Assembly (NCBI GenBank): GCA_947040455.1
Contig: CAMRBN010000006.1
Span: 1-45,591, forward strand
Source: an uncultured Mycoplasma sp.
GTDB lineage: Bacteria; Bacillota_I; Bacilli_A; Mycoplasmatales; Metamycoplasmataceae
Direction: 5' to 3'
DNA: 45,591 nt
Positions within the stretch are counted from its first letter, which is position 1, and each line of letters opens with the position of its first letter. The notes under the pieces are model-generated. The model was not told where the DNA came from, ran no database searches, and saw only the letters and a list, made by a program, of their open reading frames with translations. A program made the position numbers and the translations under genes. Positions 10,047-21,644 of the stretch are shown piece after piece.

Positions 10047-11639
10047 TTAACAAGCTTTTAAAAATTCAGTAAATAAAGGATGTGGATTCATTGGAGTAGA
10101 ATTAAATTCAGGATGATATTGAGTTCCTAAATAGAATTTTTTGCTTTTGACTTCACATGTTTCTACCAATCCTGTTTTGCTATCAGTTCCTGAAAATATA
10201 AATTCTCCATCTTCTAAAATTTCTATATATTTTCTGCTTACTTCGTAACGATGTCTGTGTCTTTCTTTTGCTTGAGGCACATTATAAATTTTTCTCATTT
10301 TCGTTTCCTCTTTAAATAAAACGGTTGATTCACCCAAACGAAGAGTTCCCCCTAATGAATTTTCATTTTTATTAATTAAATCAAAAATTGGTGTTCCTTC
10401 TTTATTAATTTCTGCCGAAGTAGCATCTTTATATCCCATCAATCTTGCATGAGCAATGGTCATAACTTGCATACCCAAACAAATTCCTAATGTCGGAATG
10501 TCTTTTTCCCTTGAATAAGTCGCTGCTATAATCTTTCCTTCAAAACCTCTTGAACCAAAACCTGGTAAAATAACAATGCCATTTGCTTCGCCTATTTTGG
10601 ACTCAATATTTTCAACAGTTATATTTTCTGAAGCAATTCATTTAAGTTGAACATCAACTCCTTGATAAACCGAAGAAATAAACAATGATTCTTTAATTGA
10701 TTTATATGCATCCTCAAACGCAGTATATTTACCAATCATTCCAATTATTATTTTTTTTGTTTTAGGTGTTTTTATTTTTTCAGTAAATTCAATTCAATTT
10801 TTATGATCAGGTGTTTTTAATTCAATATTAAATTGCTTTAAAATATTTTCAGCAACATTTAAAGTTTCAAGATATAGGGGTATTTCATAAACTGAATCTA
10901 CATCGTGCAACGGAATAATTTTTTCTGGTTCTAAAAAAATAGCATTTGATATCTTAACGCATATTTCTTTTGGTAATTTTTTGTGAGACCTCAAGATAAT
11001 CATATGCGGCTTAATTCCCATAGTTAATAAAGAAGAAATTGAAAATTGTGTTGGTTTTGTTTTAAAATCTTTCGATGTTTCCAAAAATGGTATATATGTT
11101 GCATGAACAAAATAAGCAATATTTGAATTAAAAGAACCAAATTCTGAAATAGCTCTAATAAAAGCTGTTGATTCCATATCTCCAACAGTTCCACCAATTT
11201 CAATTATAAGAAAATCTGGTTTATGAGTTTGAGCTGTTTTAACCATTAATTCAATTATTTCGTTTGTAAAATGAGGGACTATTTGAACGGTTTTACCCTT
11301 ATATTTTCCAGCTCTTTCTTTATTAATAACATTTTGAAATATTTTTCCAGAAGTGTAATTAGAATCTTTGGTTAATTTTTCATCTACAAATCTTTCATAA
11401 TGACCTAAATCTAAATCTGTTTCTCCACCATCATGAGTTACATAAACTTCTCCGTGTTCATACGGAGACAAAACACCTGGATCAATATTTAAATAAGGAT
11501 CTAATTTTTGAGTAAATATTTTAAATCCTCTTGCCTTTAAAATATTTCCTATTGAAGCGGCTATAATTCCTTTGCCTATTCCAGAAACAACACCACCAGT
11601 TACAAAAATAAATTTTGTTTTCCCTATTAATTTTTTCAT
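10047..11639 (-). CDS. pyrG: CTP synthase
   Basis: A 530-residue enzyme that makes CTP from UTP, ATP and glutamine. The N-terminal synthase domain shows FVTGGVVSGIGKGI (from about residue 13) and LDPYLNIDPGVLSPYEHGEV. The C-terminal class I glutamine amidotransferase has the nucleophile Cys387 in GICLGMQ, and His509 and Glu511 in QYHPEF complete the triad. TGA Trp codons fall in the linker (near 10791) and at WIASEN. Length agrees with the family (about 535). AAGGA precedes the ATG. There is no oligo-G start region of the kind used for reiterative-transcription control in B. subtilis pyrG. Confidence 0.97.
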
Positions 11640-11751
11640 AATTTATCCTTAAAATTTATTTCTCAACTATTTAATATATAAATAATATCATTTTATTTTA
11701 AACCAATTTTTATTTTTAATTAAAAAGATGTTTTTATTTTATAAATGGTGT

Positions 11752-11757
11752 TATAAT
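11752..11757 (+). promoter_or_regulatory. -10 box for the RNA at 11764-11924
   Basis: TATAAT on the plus strand, within TGGTGTTATAATGTAATTAG. The -35 region is poor. Transcription would begin around 11764. Confidence 0.45.
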
Positions 11758-11763
11758 GTAATT

Positions 11764-11924
11764 AGCTTATTTAGGATAATCTAAATGGGTTTTAAAGTCG
11801 TGAGACCTATAAAACATCTTTACAATATCAATTAAATCGATATTCTTCACTCTAATAATAAAATAAAAAATTGTAGGCGCTTATGATAAACCATTCTTTA
11901 AATATTAAAGAATGGTTTTTTTAA
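11764..11924 (+). ncRNA. Candidate structured RNA (sRNA or cis-regulatory leader), unidentified
   Basis: A promoter-to-terminator unit of about 160 nt with no open reading frame of note. Predicted stems by eye: UUUAG/CUAAA around a GAUAAU loop (about 11769-11784), GUUUUA/UAAAAC enclosing GUC-GUGA-GAC (about 11788-11815), AAUAUC/GAUAUU (about 11825-11846), then a linker and the terminator hairpin. It has no match to the features I know for SRP RNA, tmRNA, RNase P RNA, T-box, purine, TPP, SAM or M-box RNAs. It lies upstream of and in the same direction as the helicase gene, so it is either a free small RNA or a leader that ends early. Existence as a transcript is inferred. Confidence 0.4.
11888..11924 (+). 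terminator. Strong intrinsic terminator
   Basis: A perfect 14-bp stem (AAACCATTCTTTAA / TTAAAGAATGGTTT) with an ATA loop, followed by T-rich sequence (11916-11922). Stem and T-run orientation point to the plus strand, ending the small RNA unit and insulating the helicase gene at 12017. On the minus strand the flank is not T-rich. Confidence 0.8.
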
Positions 11925-12016
11925 TTTTATATTTAATTAAAATTACAATTAATTTTGGAAATTACTTTAAAATATATTAAGCATAAACTTTAAAAGCAAT
12001 AATTAGGAGAAAAAAT

Positions 12017-15000
12017 ATGAAAAAGGCAATAAAACAAAAATTATTAAATCTAATTACAATTAATCCAATTGATTACTGTATTAGAACCAATTTAACAACA
12101 AGGCATATTGATATATTAAAATATGTTAAAAAAGATGCATTTCTTTCGTTTATTAACAAAGAGACAAATCAATTAGAAATATCAACAGCTTCAGGTGTGG
12201 CTTTTTTTGAAGAAGAATTAAACACAGCAAATGATTTAACGAAATTTAACGAAATTATTTTTAATAATGGTTTTCTTCTTTCTACAACAATGTCAAATAA
12301 TCTCACTAAAGACTTTGAAGGTAATAGAAAAAAAATTACCAACCATTATGTTGCAGAAATGAAATCTTCTAAAAAAATATTTTTAGGAATTAACAAAGTT
12401 GCTAAACAATTTTATAATGATTCAGCAATATGACCATTGCATGTTTCGTATCAATTTTTAAAGGGTAAATTTGGTAATAACGTTGCAATTAAAGCTCCAA
12501 TAGTAATTCAAAAAGTAGAGGTTATCGAAGAAGGTGCAAAACTCTTCTTAAGAAGAATTGATGACGATATTATTGTGAATGAAAAATTATGTGTTGTTTT
12601 AAATAAAGAATATAAAACTAATTTAAATTCTCATGAATTATTGCAACCATTATCTTTGGAAGATAGTATTAAAAGATTTGAAGAAATGATTGGTTACCCG
12701 CTTTCTTATCAAAAAAATGGATTAGAAAGTTTTACCAAAGAAGATACAAAAGAATTAATTGAAAATTATTCAATATTACAAGTTGAACCTTCAACAGTAT
12801 TTGGTATTTTTGAACCTGGAGGTTCTGCTCTAAAACAGGATTTAGAAAAAATAATTGAACTTAACTCTGATCCTTTTGAATCTCAAATGGAAGGAAATTT
12901 CAAATCGATTAAACACTATCAAGATAAGGTTGTTAAAGAATCTAATATTTTAGAAATTAATCGTCCATTAAATATTTTTCAAAAATATGCTGTGGCTTCT
13001 TCATTGCAACAATCAACACTTATTTATGGTCCACCAGGAACAGGTAAATCAGAAGTTATTGCCAACATTATTTCCAATGCTTTAATCAAAGGTAGAAGTG
13101 TTTTAATGGTTTCAGAAAAGAAAGCTGCACTTGATGTTCTAACTTCACGTATTAATTCTCTTTCACAATTCACTTTATATCTTTGTGATAACAGAAATGC
13201 AGAAGGTTTCTATAAAAAAATTGATTCATTAAACACAATACTAGGTACTCAATGATATCGTGAACCTTCACGTTATTCAAGAAATGCAGTTATTGAACCT
13301 TTAAAAATGGATAAAAACGAATTGATGTTTTTTAACAATTATCAAGATTGATATTCTGAATTAGTTGTATTAGTTAAAAAACATTGAATTATTGAAGATT
13401 ATAATGATAATATTTTTAACTTGGATTATTCAAAGTACCAAGATTTAAAAAATGATTTAGGTGAACAAATAACCCATGAATGATTGTCAAATATTTTTTC
13501 TCCAGATGGTGGAAACACAACGGTTTATGAATCAATGCAAAAGTTTTTGGTTGAATATAACATTTCAAAAATTGACGACTTTTTTGATGAATATCTAAAA
13601 TATAAAAAATTTGTTAAAAAATATAAATTAGAAGAAGAATTTACTCCAAACGAAATGGTTAAACAAATTAAGAAAATTAAACAAAAAATTTCTATAAACA
13701 TAAAATTGGTAGAATCATTTTTATTGGGTGGTAAAAAAATGGTGGCTTCTTTAGAAGATTTCTTTGTCTTTAAAGAAAAATATGAGCATGCTAAAGAATA
13801 TGAAGACTTTATATCTAAATCATCTAAACAAAAAGCAGATTTCTTAGATAGAATTGATGACTATATATCATTCACAAAAAAATTAATTACTAAAAAACCC
13901 GAGCTTTCAGAATCTCCTAGAGAGAATTTGGTTAATTTTTCAATATTATGTGAAAACTTCAAAGACAAATATAAAAAAGAAATTAGTAAATTTGATTGAT
14001 TATCTTTCTTTGTAGAAAACGGAAGAAAGATTGAGAAATTTCTAGCAGTATTTAATGAATCTAAAGAAGATATTTCAAAAGCTGAAATTATATTTGCAGA
14101 ATTTATAACTAACAAAAAAATTATTAATGATATTGATAATTGTGAATTGCCATTAAAATCAGTTAAATCTATTTCAAAAAATATGAATGAAAATATCAAT
14201 ATGTTTAATGACTTCATTCAAAATATTGATATCTTAGAATCAGAATTTGTAGAGGATTTTATTGCATTTAAAGATTTCTTTGTATTTGATAATGAATTTT
14301 TATTAGAAATATATAAAATTAAAGATGCATTTAACGCAAAAAATCAAACTATAATTAAAGAATGATCTTGATTATCATTGCCTTATATTAAAGTATTGTA
14401 TTTAGAGAACTTTACACTTTTTGATTTATCAACAGTGGGAGAAACTATGCACCACATAACTGCACCTATTAGACACTCTCAATTCGAAAAACTTAAAACT
14501 ATTGCTTTATGAAATGACATTGTTAAAGACATCCCTATGTTCTTAGAAATTAAAGGTATACATTTACAAGATATCATTACTCAATTAAGAAAAGAAGCTA
14601 TTCGTTCGTCATCAATTATTGAGGAATTAGTTTTCAAGAAATACGTTAATTCATTAAGAAATTATTTAATCAAACTTTCAAAAGATGAAAAAGATGAAAT
14701 TGCCAATGTATTACGTATCGCTTCATCAGGAACATATCCTTCTATAACTCAATTTGTTAAAAAATACTATAGTTCTTTGAAAAAACTATTCCCTGTATGG
14801 GTTTGTCGTCCTGATAATGTTTCTGATATGATTCCCTTAATTGAAGAAGAATTTTATTATGGAATATTCGATGAAGCTTCTCAAATGTCAATTGAAAGAT
14901 CATATCCTTTAGTTTATAGATCTAAAATTAAAGTTGTTTCAGGAGATGACAAACAATTAAAACCTTCATCATTCTTTATGTCAAAAAGTGCAGAAGAAGA

Positions 15001-16159
15001 TTTTGATTTTGATGATTTTGATGCTGCAGAATCATTGCTTGAAAGAGCAAAAGTTTCTTGATGAAATGAATTTCATCTAAAAAATCACTATCGTTCTGAT
15101 TCAAAAGAACTTATTGAATTCTCAAATAAATTTATCTACAACAAAAACTTAGAAGTTGCAACTAAGTGCGGTGTTGTCGAAAGAGGAATTGATGTTTATG
15201 ATATCAATGGTGTTTGAAATTCAATGAATCAAGAAGAAGCTAGTAAAGTGATTGACTTGTTGATTGAACATCATGAAACATATGAGAAAATTCTTGTTGT
15301 AACATTTAACTCTAAGCAATCACAATTAATTGAAAACTTATTAGTTGAAAAATCAGCAACTTTTCCTGATTTATTAAAAGAAAAATTAGAAAACAATACA
15401 ATCATAATAACTAACCTTGAAAACGTTCAAGGTAATGAAGGTGATTTAGTTATACTATCAATTTCATATGGTAAAAATGTTGACGGCGTTCTAAAAAATA
15501 ACTTCGGTCCTTTAAATGCCAAAGGTGGTTCTAACAGATTAAATGTTGCTATTACTAGAGCAAGAGCTAAAATGATTATTGTTAAATCACTAAAAGGTGA
15601 TGAAATTAAAGTTTCAAATGTTAATAATAAAAACGCAATTATCTTTAAAAAATTTATCGAGTATTTAGATGCAATAAAAGTAAATCAAACTATTGAAACT
15701 ATAAATGAAGATATGGAAAATATTGATGAAATTAATGAAAGTACTCAATTATTAGACTTAAGACCAATGGAATCAAAAGATGAAGATCATCTAGAATTCT
15801 CTTCAATCATTGCAAAAAATATTTATGGTGATTTGATTAAAAACTTAAGTAGTAAATATGAAATACAAGTTAATATAAGAGTTGGTTCTCAACACATTGA
15901 TTTATTAATATTAAATAAAAAATCAAAAGTTGTTTTAAAGGCATTATTAATTGAAGAATGAAAATCTAATCGTACTGTTAAGGAAATGATTGAAGAAATT
16001 GATCGTCAATACTTTTTAGAAGATAGAGGTTATAGTACTTTCAAAATTAAAGAATATGAATGAAACATAGACAAAATTAAATTAATTGAAAAAATTAAAT
16101 CTTCACTAACAAATGAAGTTGGTCAATTGGATTACATTATTTGACAAACTGAAAAATAA
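12017..16159 (+). CDS. Large SF1 (Upf1-like) helicase with a Vsr-like C-terminal domain, MG140-like
   Basis: A 1380-residue protein read through many TGA Trp codons (first at 12434). Walker A is GPPGTGKS at residues 338-345, Walker B is DEAS at 952-955, motif V/VI elements are VQGNEGDLVILSIS (about 1134) and NVAITRARA (1176-1184). About 600 residues with long helical, Lys/Glu-rich stretches separate motifs I and II, as in the DUF4011/AAA_11-AAA_12 helicases. The last 120 residues resemble the Vsr-like REase_MTES_1575 nuclease: IRVGSQHIDLLIL, then LLIEEW, then DRQYFLEDRGYSTFKI. Asp1295 and Glu1313 are retained but the usual 'DG...HS..RDR' residues are not. M. genitalium MG140 is an annotated helicase of this sort. 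Substrate (DNA or RNA) is unknown. Start chosen by AGGAGA upstream of the ATG. Confidence 0.8.
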
Positions 16160-16169
16160 TCAATAATAA

Positions 16170-16197
16170 AATAAGGTAGTGGTAACCTTATTTTTTT
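16170..16197 (+). terminator. Intrinsic terminator after the helicase gene
   Basis: An 8-bp stem AATAAGGT / ACCTTATT (16170-16177 with 16185-16192), seven-base loop, then T7. The minus-strand flank is also T-rich, so it may also end ruvX transcripts in the other direction. Confidence 0.75.
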
Positions 16198-16239
16198 ATA
16201 TTAATATCAAAATAAAATTTATTTAATTCTATATTTTTG

Positions 16240-16659
16240 TTATTTATTAATTAAATAATTAGTTAAAATTATTTGAGCTGCCAACTTATCTCTATTTTGT
16301 TTTTGTTTTTGTCTAGACATTTTCATATCGATCATAATTTGAGTTGATTGCTTAGAACTATATCTTTCATCTACCAAAATAACTGGTATTGAAAAATACT
16401 CTTCAAGTTTAACTTTAAACTTGCTAACAATATTGCTCATAATAGATGCATCACCACTAGGCATTAGTGGGTTCCCTAAAACAAAGGCCTCTATAGGTCC
16501 ATATTCTTTTTTTATTTCTACTAATCTTAAAAAGATTTTTTCAAAGTCTTGAGCGTCATAATAAATTATTTCTAAGGATTGCGCTATGATTTGCAAGGGA
16601 TCAGTAATTGCTAATCCACACTTTTTGGTTCCTAAATCTAAAGCAACTAATCTCATCAT
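16240..16659 (-). CDS. ruvX: RuvX/YqgF Holliday-junction-resolvase-like nuclease
   Basis: A 139-residue RNase H-fold protein. LVALDLGTKKCGLAITDP (residues 4-21) carries the first catalytic Asp, EAFVLGNPLMPSGDAS the central block, and VILVDERYSSKQST the third with the conserved 'DER-T/S' motif. In E. coli YqgF acts in 16S rRNA 5' processing; a junction resolvase role was proposed from the fold. It begins ATG ATG one base after the alaS stop, without a ribosome binding site, so it is probably translated by coupling. Either ATG may be used. Confidence 0.9.
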   Translation of the reverse strand: MMRLVALDLGTKKCGLAITDPLQIIAQSLEIIYYDAQDFEKIFLRLVEIKKEYGPIEAFVLGNPLMPSGDASIMSNIVSKFKVKLEEYFSIPVILVDERYSSKQSTQIMIDMKMSRQKQKQNRDKLAAQIILTNYLINK

Positions 16660-16660
16660 A

Positions 16661-19273
16661 TTAAATTATTTTTTTAATATCATCTAAAGATATTTCCTCT
16701 ATTGAAGAACCTTGTCAAATTAAATTATTTCCACCACCATTAATTTTTTTAATAGAAGATAATTTATTCGCAAAGTCTTTTGAATCTATTTTTTTAGAAG
16801 TTATTATCAAGGCAGAGCTTTTTTCAAAAGCAGATAATAAAACAACTAATGCTTGCGGAAATTTTTCCCTTACCAAAATTGCTGTGTTCTTAATCATGCT
16901 TTTTTCAATATTATTTGCAAAATATAATTCAACATCATTGACTTTAATTGGTGTTAATGAAATATCTAAAGATATCTTTTTTGGTTTTAATAATTGTTTC
17001 ATCAATTCTTTATGTTTATCTATTTCAAGATAAACATCTTTTAAATATTGATTTAAGTTTTCGGTATTTTTAAATTTAATTTCTACTTTTTTACCTGATA
17101 ATTTATTTATTTTTTGAATTAAAGAATTTAATGAAGTTAAATTTTTATCAATCTGTTCTTTAATGTTTCCATTAACCAAATGATTGGAAGTTAGTGCTCT
17201 AATTCTATAAATTCCAGATCCTTTATTATCTACAGAAACTATTTTAAAACTTTCTAAATTTTGTGTAAAGTCAATGTGAGTTCCACCGCATAAATCAGTA
17301 GTTACATCATCAAATCTAACTACTCTAACATTCTCAGTATTAAAATATTCCATTTCATCAATAGTCATAATTGCACCCATATTTTTTGCTTTATTTGTGG
17401 TTGTTATTATATATTCTCGTTCAATATTTTTAATAATCACTTGATTCACAAAATCCTCAATTATAATTATTTCTTGGTCTGTAGGTTTTTGTTTTAAAGG
17501 AAAATCAAAAGTTAATCTGTCTTGATTATTATTAGACCCTAATTGCACAATTGAACTACCATATATTTTTCTTAGAGCAGCAAACAATAAGTGTGTTGCA
17601 GAGTGATTTCGCATCAAACCCAATCTTGTGGTTTGATCCACAAAACACTCGACAATATCTTGATCATTAATTTTTCCCTCAATTTTATGAACATGATTAT
17701 TATTTTTATCCTTAAAAACATCCAATACATTGATTTTATTTCCTGCTTGCATCAAATAACCCTTATCATGCAATTGACCACCGCTAGTAGCATAAAATGG
17801 TGTGTTATTCAAAACCAAATAACCTATTCCATTAATTTCACTTACCTTCTCTTCATCATTTAATAAAAATAATATTTTTGATTTGCTATATTCTTGTTCA
17901 TAACCAACAAAATTACTAATTGATTCACTAATTACATTAAGAGAATTAAGTGCTTTTGAGAAATTATCATGTTCATGTTTGCCTTTACTAATAGTAGAAT
18001 GATGTTCCTTTAGTGTTTCCAAGGCAATTAAGTCCATTTTAATATTATGGTCAGATAAAACATCATTAGTCATTTCTATTGGAAAACCATATGTTTCAAA
18101 TAATTTAAACGCAATATTAACATTAAATAAGTCTTTTGTTTTAGAAATTTCATCATCTAATATTTTTTTTCCTTGAAGAATAGTTTTTGAAAAGCTTTCT
18201 TCTTCTTTCTCTATAATAGAAGAAACATGATTAACATCAATATCAAAAATTAACGTATCTTTTGTAATTTGAACAAATTTATTTAAAAAAGTTTTTTCTT
18301 TAATCCCTAACTTAACACCTGAATAATAAGCTCTTCTTATCAATCTTCTAATAATATATCCTCTTTGGGTGTTAGACGGTTCTGCACCATCATTAATAGC
18401 ATTTACAACTGCTCTCATATGATCAGATATTATTTTAAAGTGTTTATTAATTGTTCCTTGTTCCTTGTTGTTGCTGAAATAATTTTCTATTTCATATCTT
18501 GAATTCGTATATTTTTCTACTTCTTTGATAATTTCTTGAAATAAGTCAGTATCAAAATTGGTAGGAACATCTTGCATTATAGCAACTATTCTTTCCAAAC
18601 CTGCACCAGTATCAATATTTTTTTGAGCAAGATCAACATATTCATTATTACCTAAATTATTATATTGACTAAAAACAATATTTCAAATTTCAATAAATCT
18701 ATCATTTTCAATATCGTCTTTAATTAATTCTGGTCCTCCATCATTATATTTAATTCCTCGGTCATAAAATATTTCTGTATTTGGTCCGCAAGGACCTGAA
18801 CCAACATCTCAAAAATTTAACTCTCTATTTCCTGAAATAATCTGAGAATTTTTATATCCTAAAGAAAGTCATTTCTCCTTCACTTCTAAATCTTCTTCAA
18901 AATAAGTAATATAAATTTTATTTTTATCTAATTTTAAAACATCTATTATGAATTCATTGGCAAATTCAATAGCTTCTGATTTAAAATAATCTCCAATAGA
19001 AAAATTACCAAGCATTTCAAAAAAAGTATGGTGTCTTGCTGTGATTCCTACATTTTCAATATCGTTTGTTCTTATTGATTTTTGTGAATTAACTAATCTA
19101 GATGATGGAGGTTTTTTCTTACCTGAAAAAAAATCTTTCAAAGTGGCTACACCTGAATTAATTCATAGTAATGAATTGTCATTGTGTGGTATTAATGATT
19201 TAGAAGGAACAAACAAATGTTCTTTGGACTCAAAAAACTTTATTCATTTTTCTCTTACTTCTTTTGAATTCAT
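16661..19273 (-). CDS. alaS: Alanine-tRNA ligase
   Basis: An 870-residue class II synthetase that charges tRNA-Ala. The N-terminal catalytic core starts [18 protein letters not shown] and includes [15 protein letters not shown] (motif 2 region), [18 protein letters not shown] and NTDIGAGLER-type motif 3 (here [22 protein letters not shown]). The editing domain keeps its zinc ligands in [15 protein letters not shown] and TDLCGGTHI. The C-Ala domain closes with [13 protein letters not shown], whose family form is 'KGGG---A-GG'. Several TGA Trp codons, among them conserved sites such as NFWDVG. Length is normal. ruvX follows after one base. Confidence 0.97.
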
Positions 19274-19351
19274 ATTATTTAATTTTATATTAAAAAAATG
19301 TCAATACTTATATTTAGTTTAGAAAAAATATATCAAGTGATAATAATTTTT

Positions 19352-19379
19352 AAATAAAAAAACAAACTAAATTAGTTTG
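19352..19379 (-). terminator. Intrinsic terminator of pyk
   Basis: On the minus strand CAAACTAA / TTAGTTTG (19363-19379) forms a tight hairpin followed by a T7-8 run (19355-19362), just after the pyk stop at 19404. Confidence 0.75.
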
Positions 19380-19403
19380 AAAATAATTTTATAATTAATA
19401 AGA

Positions 19404-20834
19404 TTAATATTTAAATTCTTTAGTTGTGTAATCACTATCAGCAACAAGGAATCTATCACCTTTTTCCACACCAAATGGTTTCAATGTTTCGGCAGCTTTA
19501 GAAGGATCTTTTTTAATTTCATCAAAGTAATTAATAGAATCCATAGAAACAAATACACTATTTGTAATACCAAATTTACCAATCATATCTTTGTCATTAA
19601 CAATACCTATAATTGCTGCATGTGGTCTATATTTAGCAATTGTTTGCAAAAGAGCACCTGTGGCTGAACGAACAATAACAAACTTATATTCTCCTGATTG
19701 AGTTTTTTTAGCAATTTCAAAAGCAATTTTATTTCTTTCATCTTTTGATGAATTATCAAAAGCTTCTTGCATTTGAACAGGGTAGTAAAGTTTGTTGTAA
19801 AATTCTTTTTCGGCTCTCATGTTTATTGTTGACATAACTTGCACCGATTCTACTGGGAAATCTCCTGACGCAGATTCTCCAGACAGCATTGTAGCATCTG
19901 CTCCTAATTCTGTTGCTCAGTAAACATCAGTAACTTCAGCTCTAGTAGGTTGTGGAGATTTCTCCATTGAATCTAGCATTTGTGTAGCAACAATAACCAC
20001 TTTACCTAATTTACGACATTTTCTAATAATTTTCTTTTGATTATAAGGAACTTCAAAATATGGTATTTCTAATCCTAGATCTCCACGAGCAATCATTATT
20101 CCATCAGAAGCTTCGATGATTTCATCAATTCTTTGAATAGCAACATTAGATTCTATCTTAGAAATTATTTGAACCTTTGAACCACCAACCGAATTAGCAA
20201 CTTCTCTTAATTCTTTAACATTAGCAGCAGAGTTAACAAACGAAGCAGCTATGTAGTCTATTCCATTTTTGATACCAAATTTAATATCTTCTTTATCTTT
20301 TTCTGATAAGAAAGGTAAAGAGAATTCAATTCCTGGAAGATTAATTCTTTTGTTTGTTTTTAATAAATGAGTATTAATAGTTTTAACAACAATAGAACCT
20401 TTAGAAACAGAAGTAACAAATGTTACTAATTTACCATCATCAAATAAAACTTTGTCTCCTTTTTTAACATCTCTATCCATTTCATAAGAAACTGTAATTT
20501 CTGAAGCTGTTCCAACTTTAGAATTATAGTCAGCTGCAGTAGTATAAACAACCACTTCAGTATTTGACTTTATTAATTGAGATCCATCTTTCATTTTTCC
20601 AACTCTAATTTCTGGACCTTTAGTGTCCAATAAAATTGAAATCGGAATATTTAATTCTTTTTCAATTTTTCTAGCTAAAACAAATTTTTCCAATTGTTCT
20701 TCTCTATCTCCATGTGAAAAATTTGCTCTTATTGTTGTCATACCATTAACTATTAATGCTTTTAAAACATCATATGTTTCTGATGAAGGACCTATTGTTC
20801 CTATTAATTTTGATCTTTTGTCTATGAAATGCAT
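19404..20834 (-). CDS. pyk: Pyruvate kinase
   Basis: A 476-residue glycolytic enzyme that converts phosphoenolpyruvate and ADP to pyruvate and ATP. Visible motifs: [19 protein letters not shown] at the N-terminus, [49 protein letters not shown] (Mg/phosphate site) and [49 protein letters not shown], with TGA for the Trp at 19914. The C-terminal effector domain is present. It has its own leader with AAGGGG before the ATG and a TATAAT box about 45 bases upstream. Substrate-level ATP production fits the fermentative metabolism implied by fba. Confidence 0.97.
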
Positions 20835-20930
20835 ATTTTTACCCCTTAAAATTATTTCTTTTAATATTATTATATAGAAATTAATTAATATAAATTTAAA
20901 AAAATAAAAGACTTTTATAAAATAAAAATT

Positions 20931-21644
20931 TTAATTCACATTCATATTCAAAATGCTAAATCTAACTTTCCCATTAATATCTTTATAATTAGCATATTTA
21001 TTATTTATAAAATATTCTTCTTTTAAAGGATTTATTTCAAATAATAATTTTCCATTTTCTGAAATATAATTTAGAGACTCTTTTTCAATTTTTTTGTAAA
21101 AAAACATACCGTCATCAATTGCAAAAAGTGCCTTATGCGGTTCAAACTTTAATACTGAATTGCTCATATTATTTTTTTCTATAATATCAATATAAGGGGG
21201 ATTAGAAATTATTAAATCAAATTTCCCTGAAACATTTTTAAACAAGTTTGATTTAATAATTTCTGTGTCAACATTATTTAATTTGGAGTTAATTTTAGTT
21301 TGAGAAATTGCATTTTTATCTATATCAACACAAGTAACTTTTAGCAATGGATTTCATTTCTTAATTGCAATTCCTATATATCCACTTCCAGTGCACATAT
21401 CTAAAATTTTAATGTATTTATTTTTTGAAATTATTTGCTTAGCTATTTCAACTAATTCTTCCGTTTCATATCTTGGTATAAGAATTTTTTTATTTAGTTT
21501 TATAGTGACATCACTCATTTCAATATAACCAATTATTTTTTGAACAGGCATTCCTGATTTCAATTTAATTTTTTCAAGAAATGAAATTTTTTGTTCCAAA
21601 CCATATCTTTTTTTTTCTAAAAATAAATCATCAATATTAGGCAT
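20931..21644 (-). CDS. prmC: Peptide chain release factor glutamine methyltransferase PrmC (HemK)
   Basis: A 237-residue SAM-dependent methyltransferase that methylates the glutamine of the GGQ motif of release factors. KILIPRYETEELVE, ILDMCTGSGYIGIAI (SAM loop) and IISNPPYID (the catalytic NPPY motif) are all clear. One TGA Trp at 21351. It is slightly shorter than most family members (about 280) because the N-terminal helical domain is reduced. Its ATG overlaps the prfA stop (TAATG), so modifier and substrate are translationally coupled. Confidence 0.94.

Noticed and set aside
11764-11924. SRP RNA, tmRNA, RNase P RNA or a known riboswitch
   Set aside because: The SRP GGAA loop region, tRNA-like ends and CCA, RNase P core sequences and the consensus elements of purine, TPP, SAM, T-box and M-box RNAs that I can recall are not present.
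12017-16159. Several short reading frames separated by TGA could be read as a broken pseudogene
   Set aside because: All pieces are in one frame, are separated only by TGA, and together give a complete helicase. The same holds for alaS, secA, fba and others, so TGA is Trp in this genome.
19041-19322. Plus-strand frame opposite the start of alaS
   Set aside because: It is antisense to the conserved N-terminus of alanine-tRNA ligase and has no supporting start signal.
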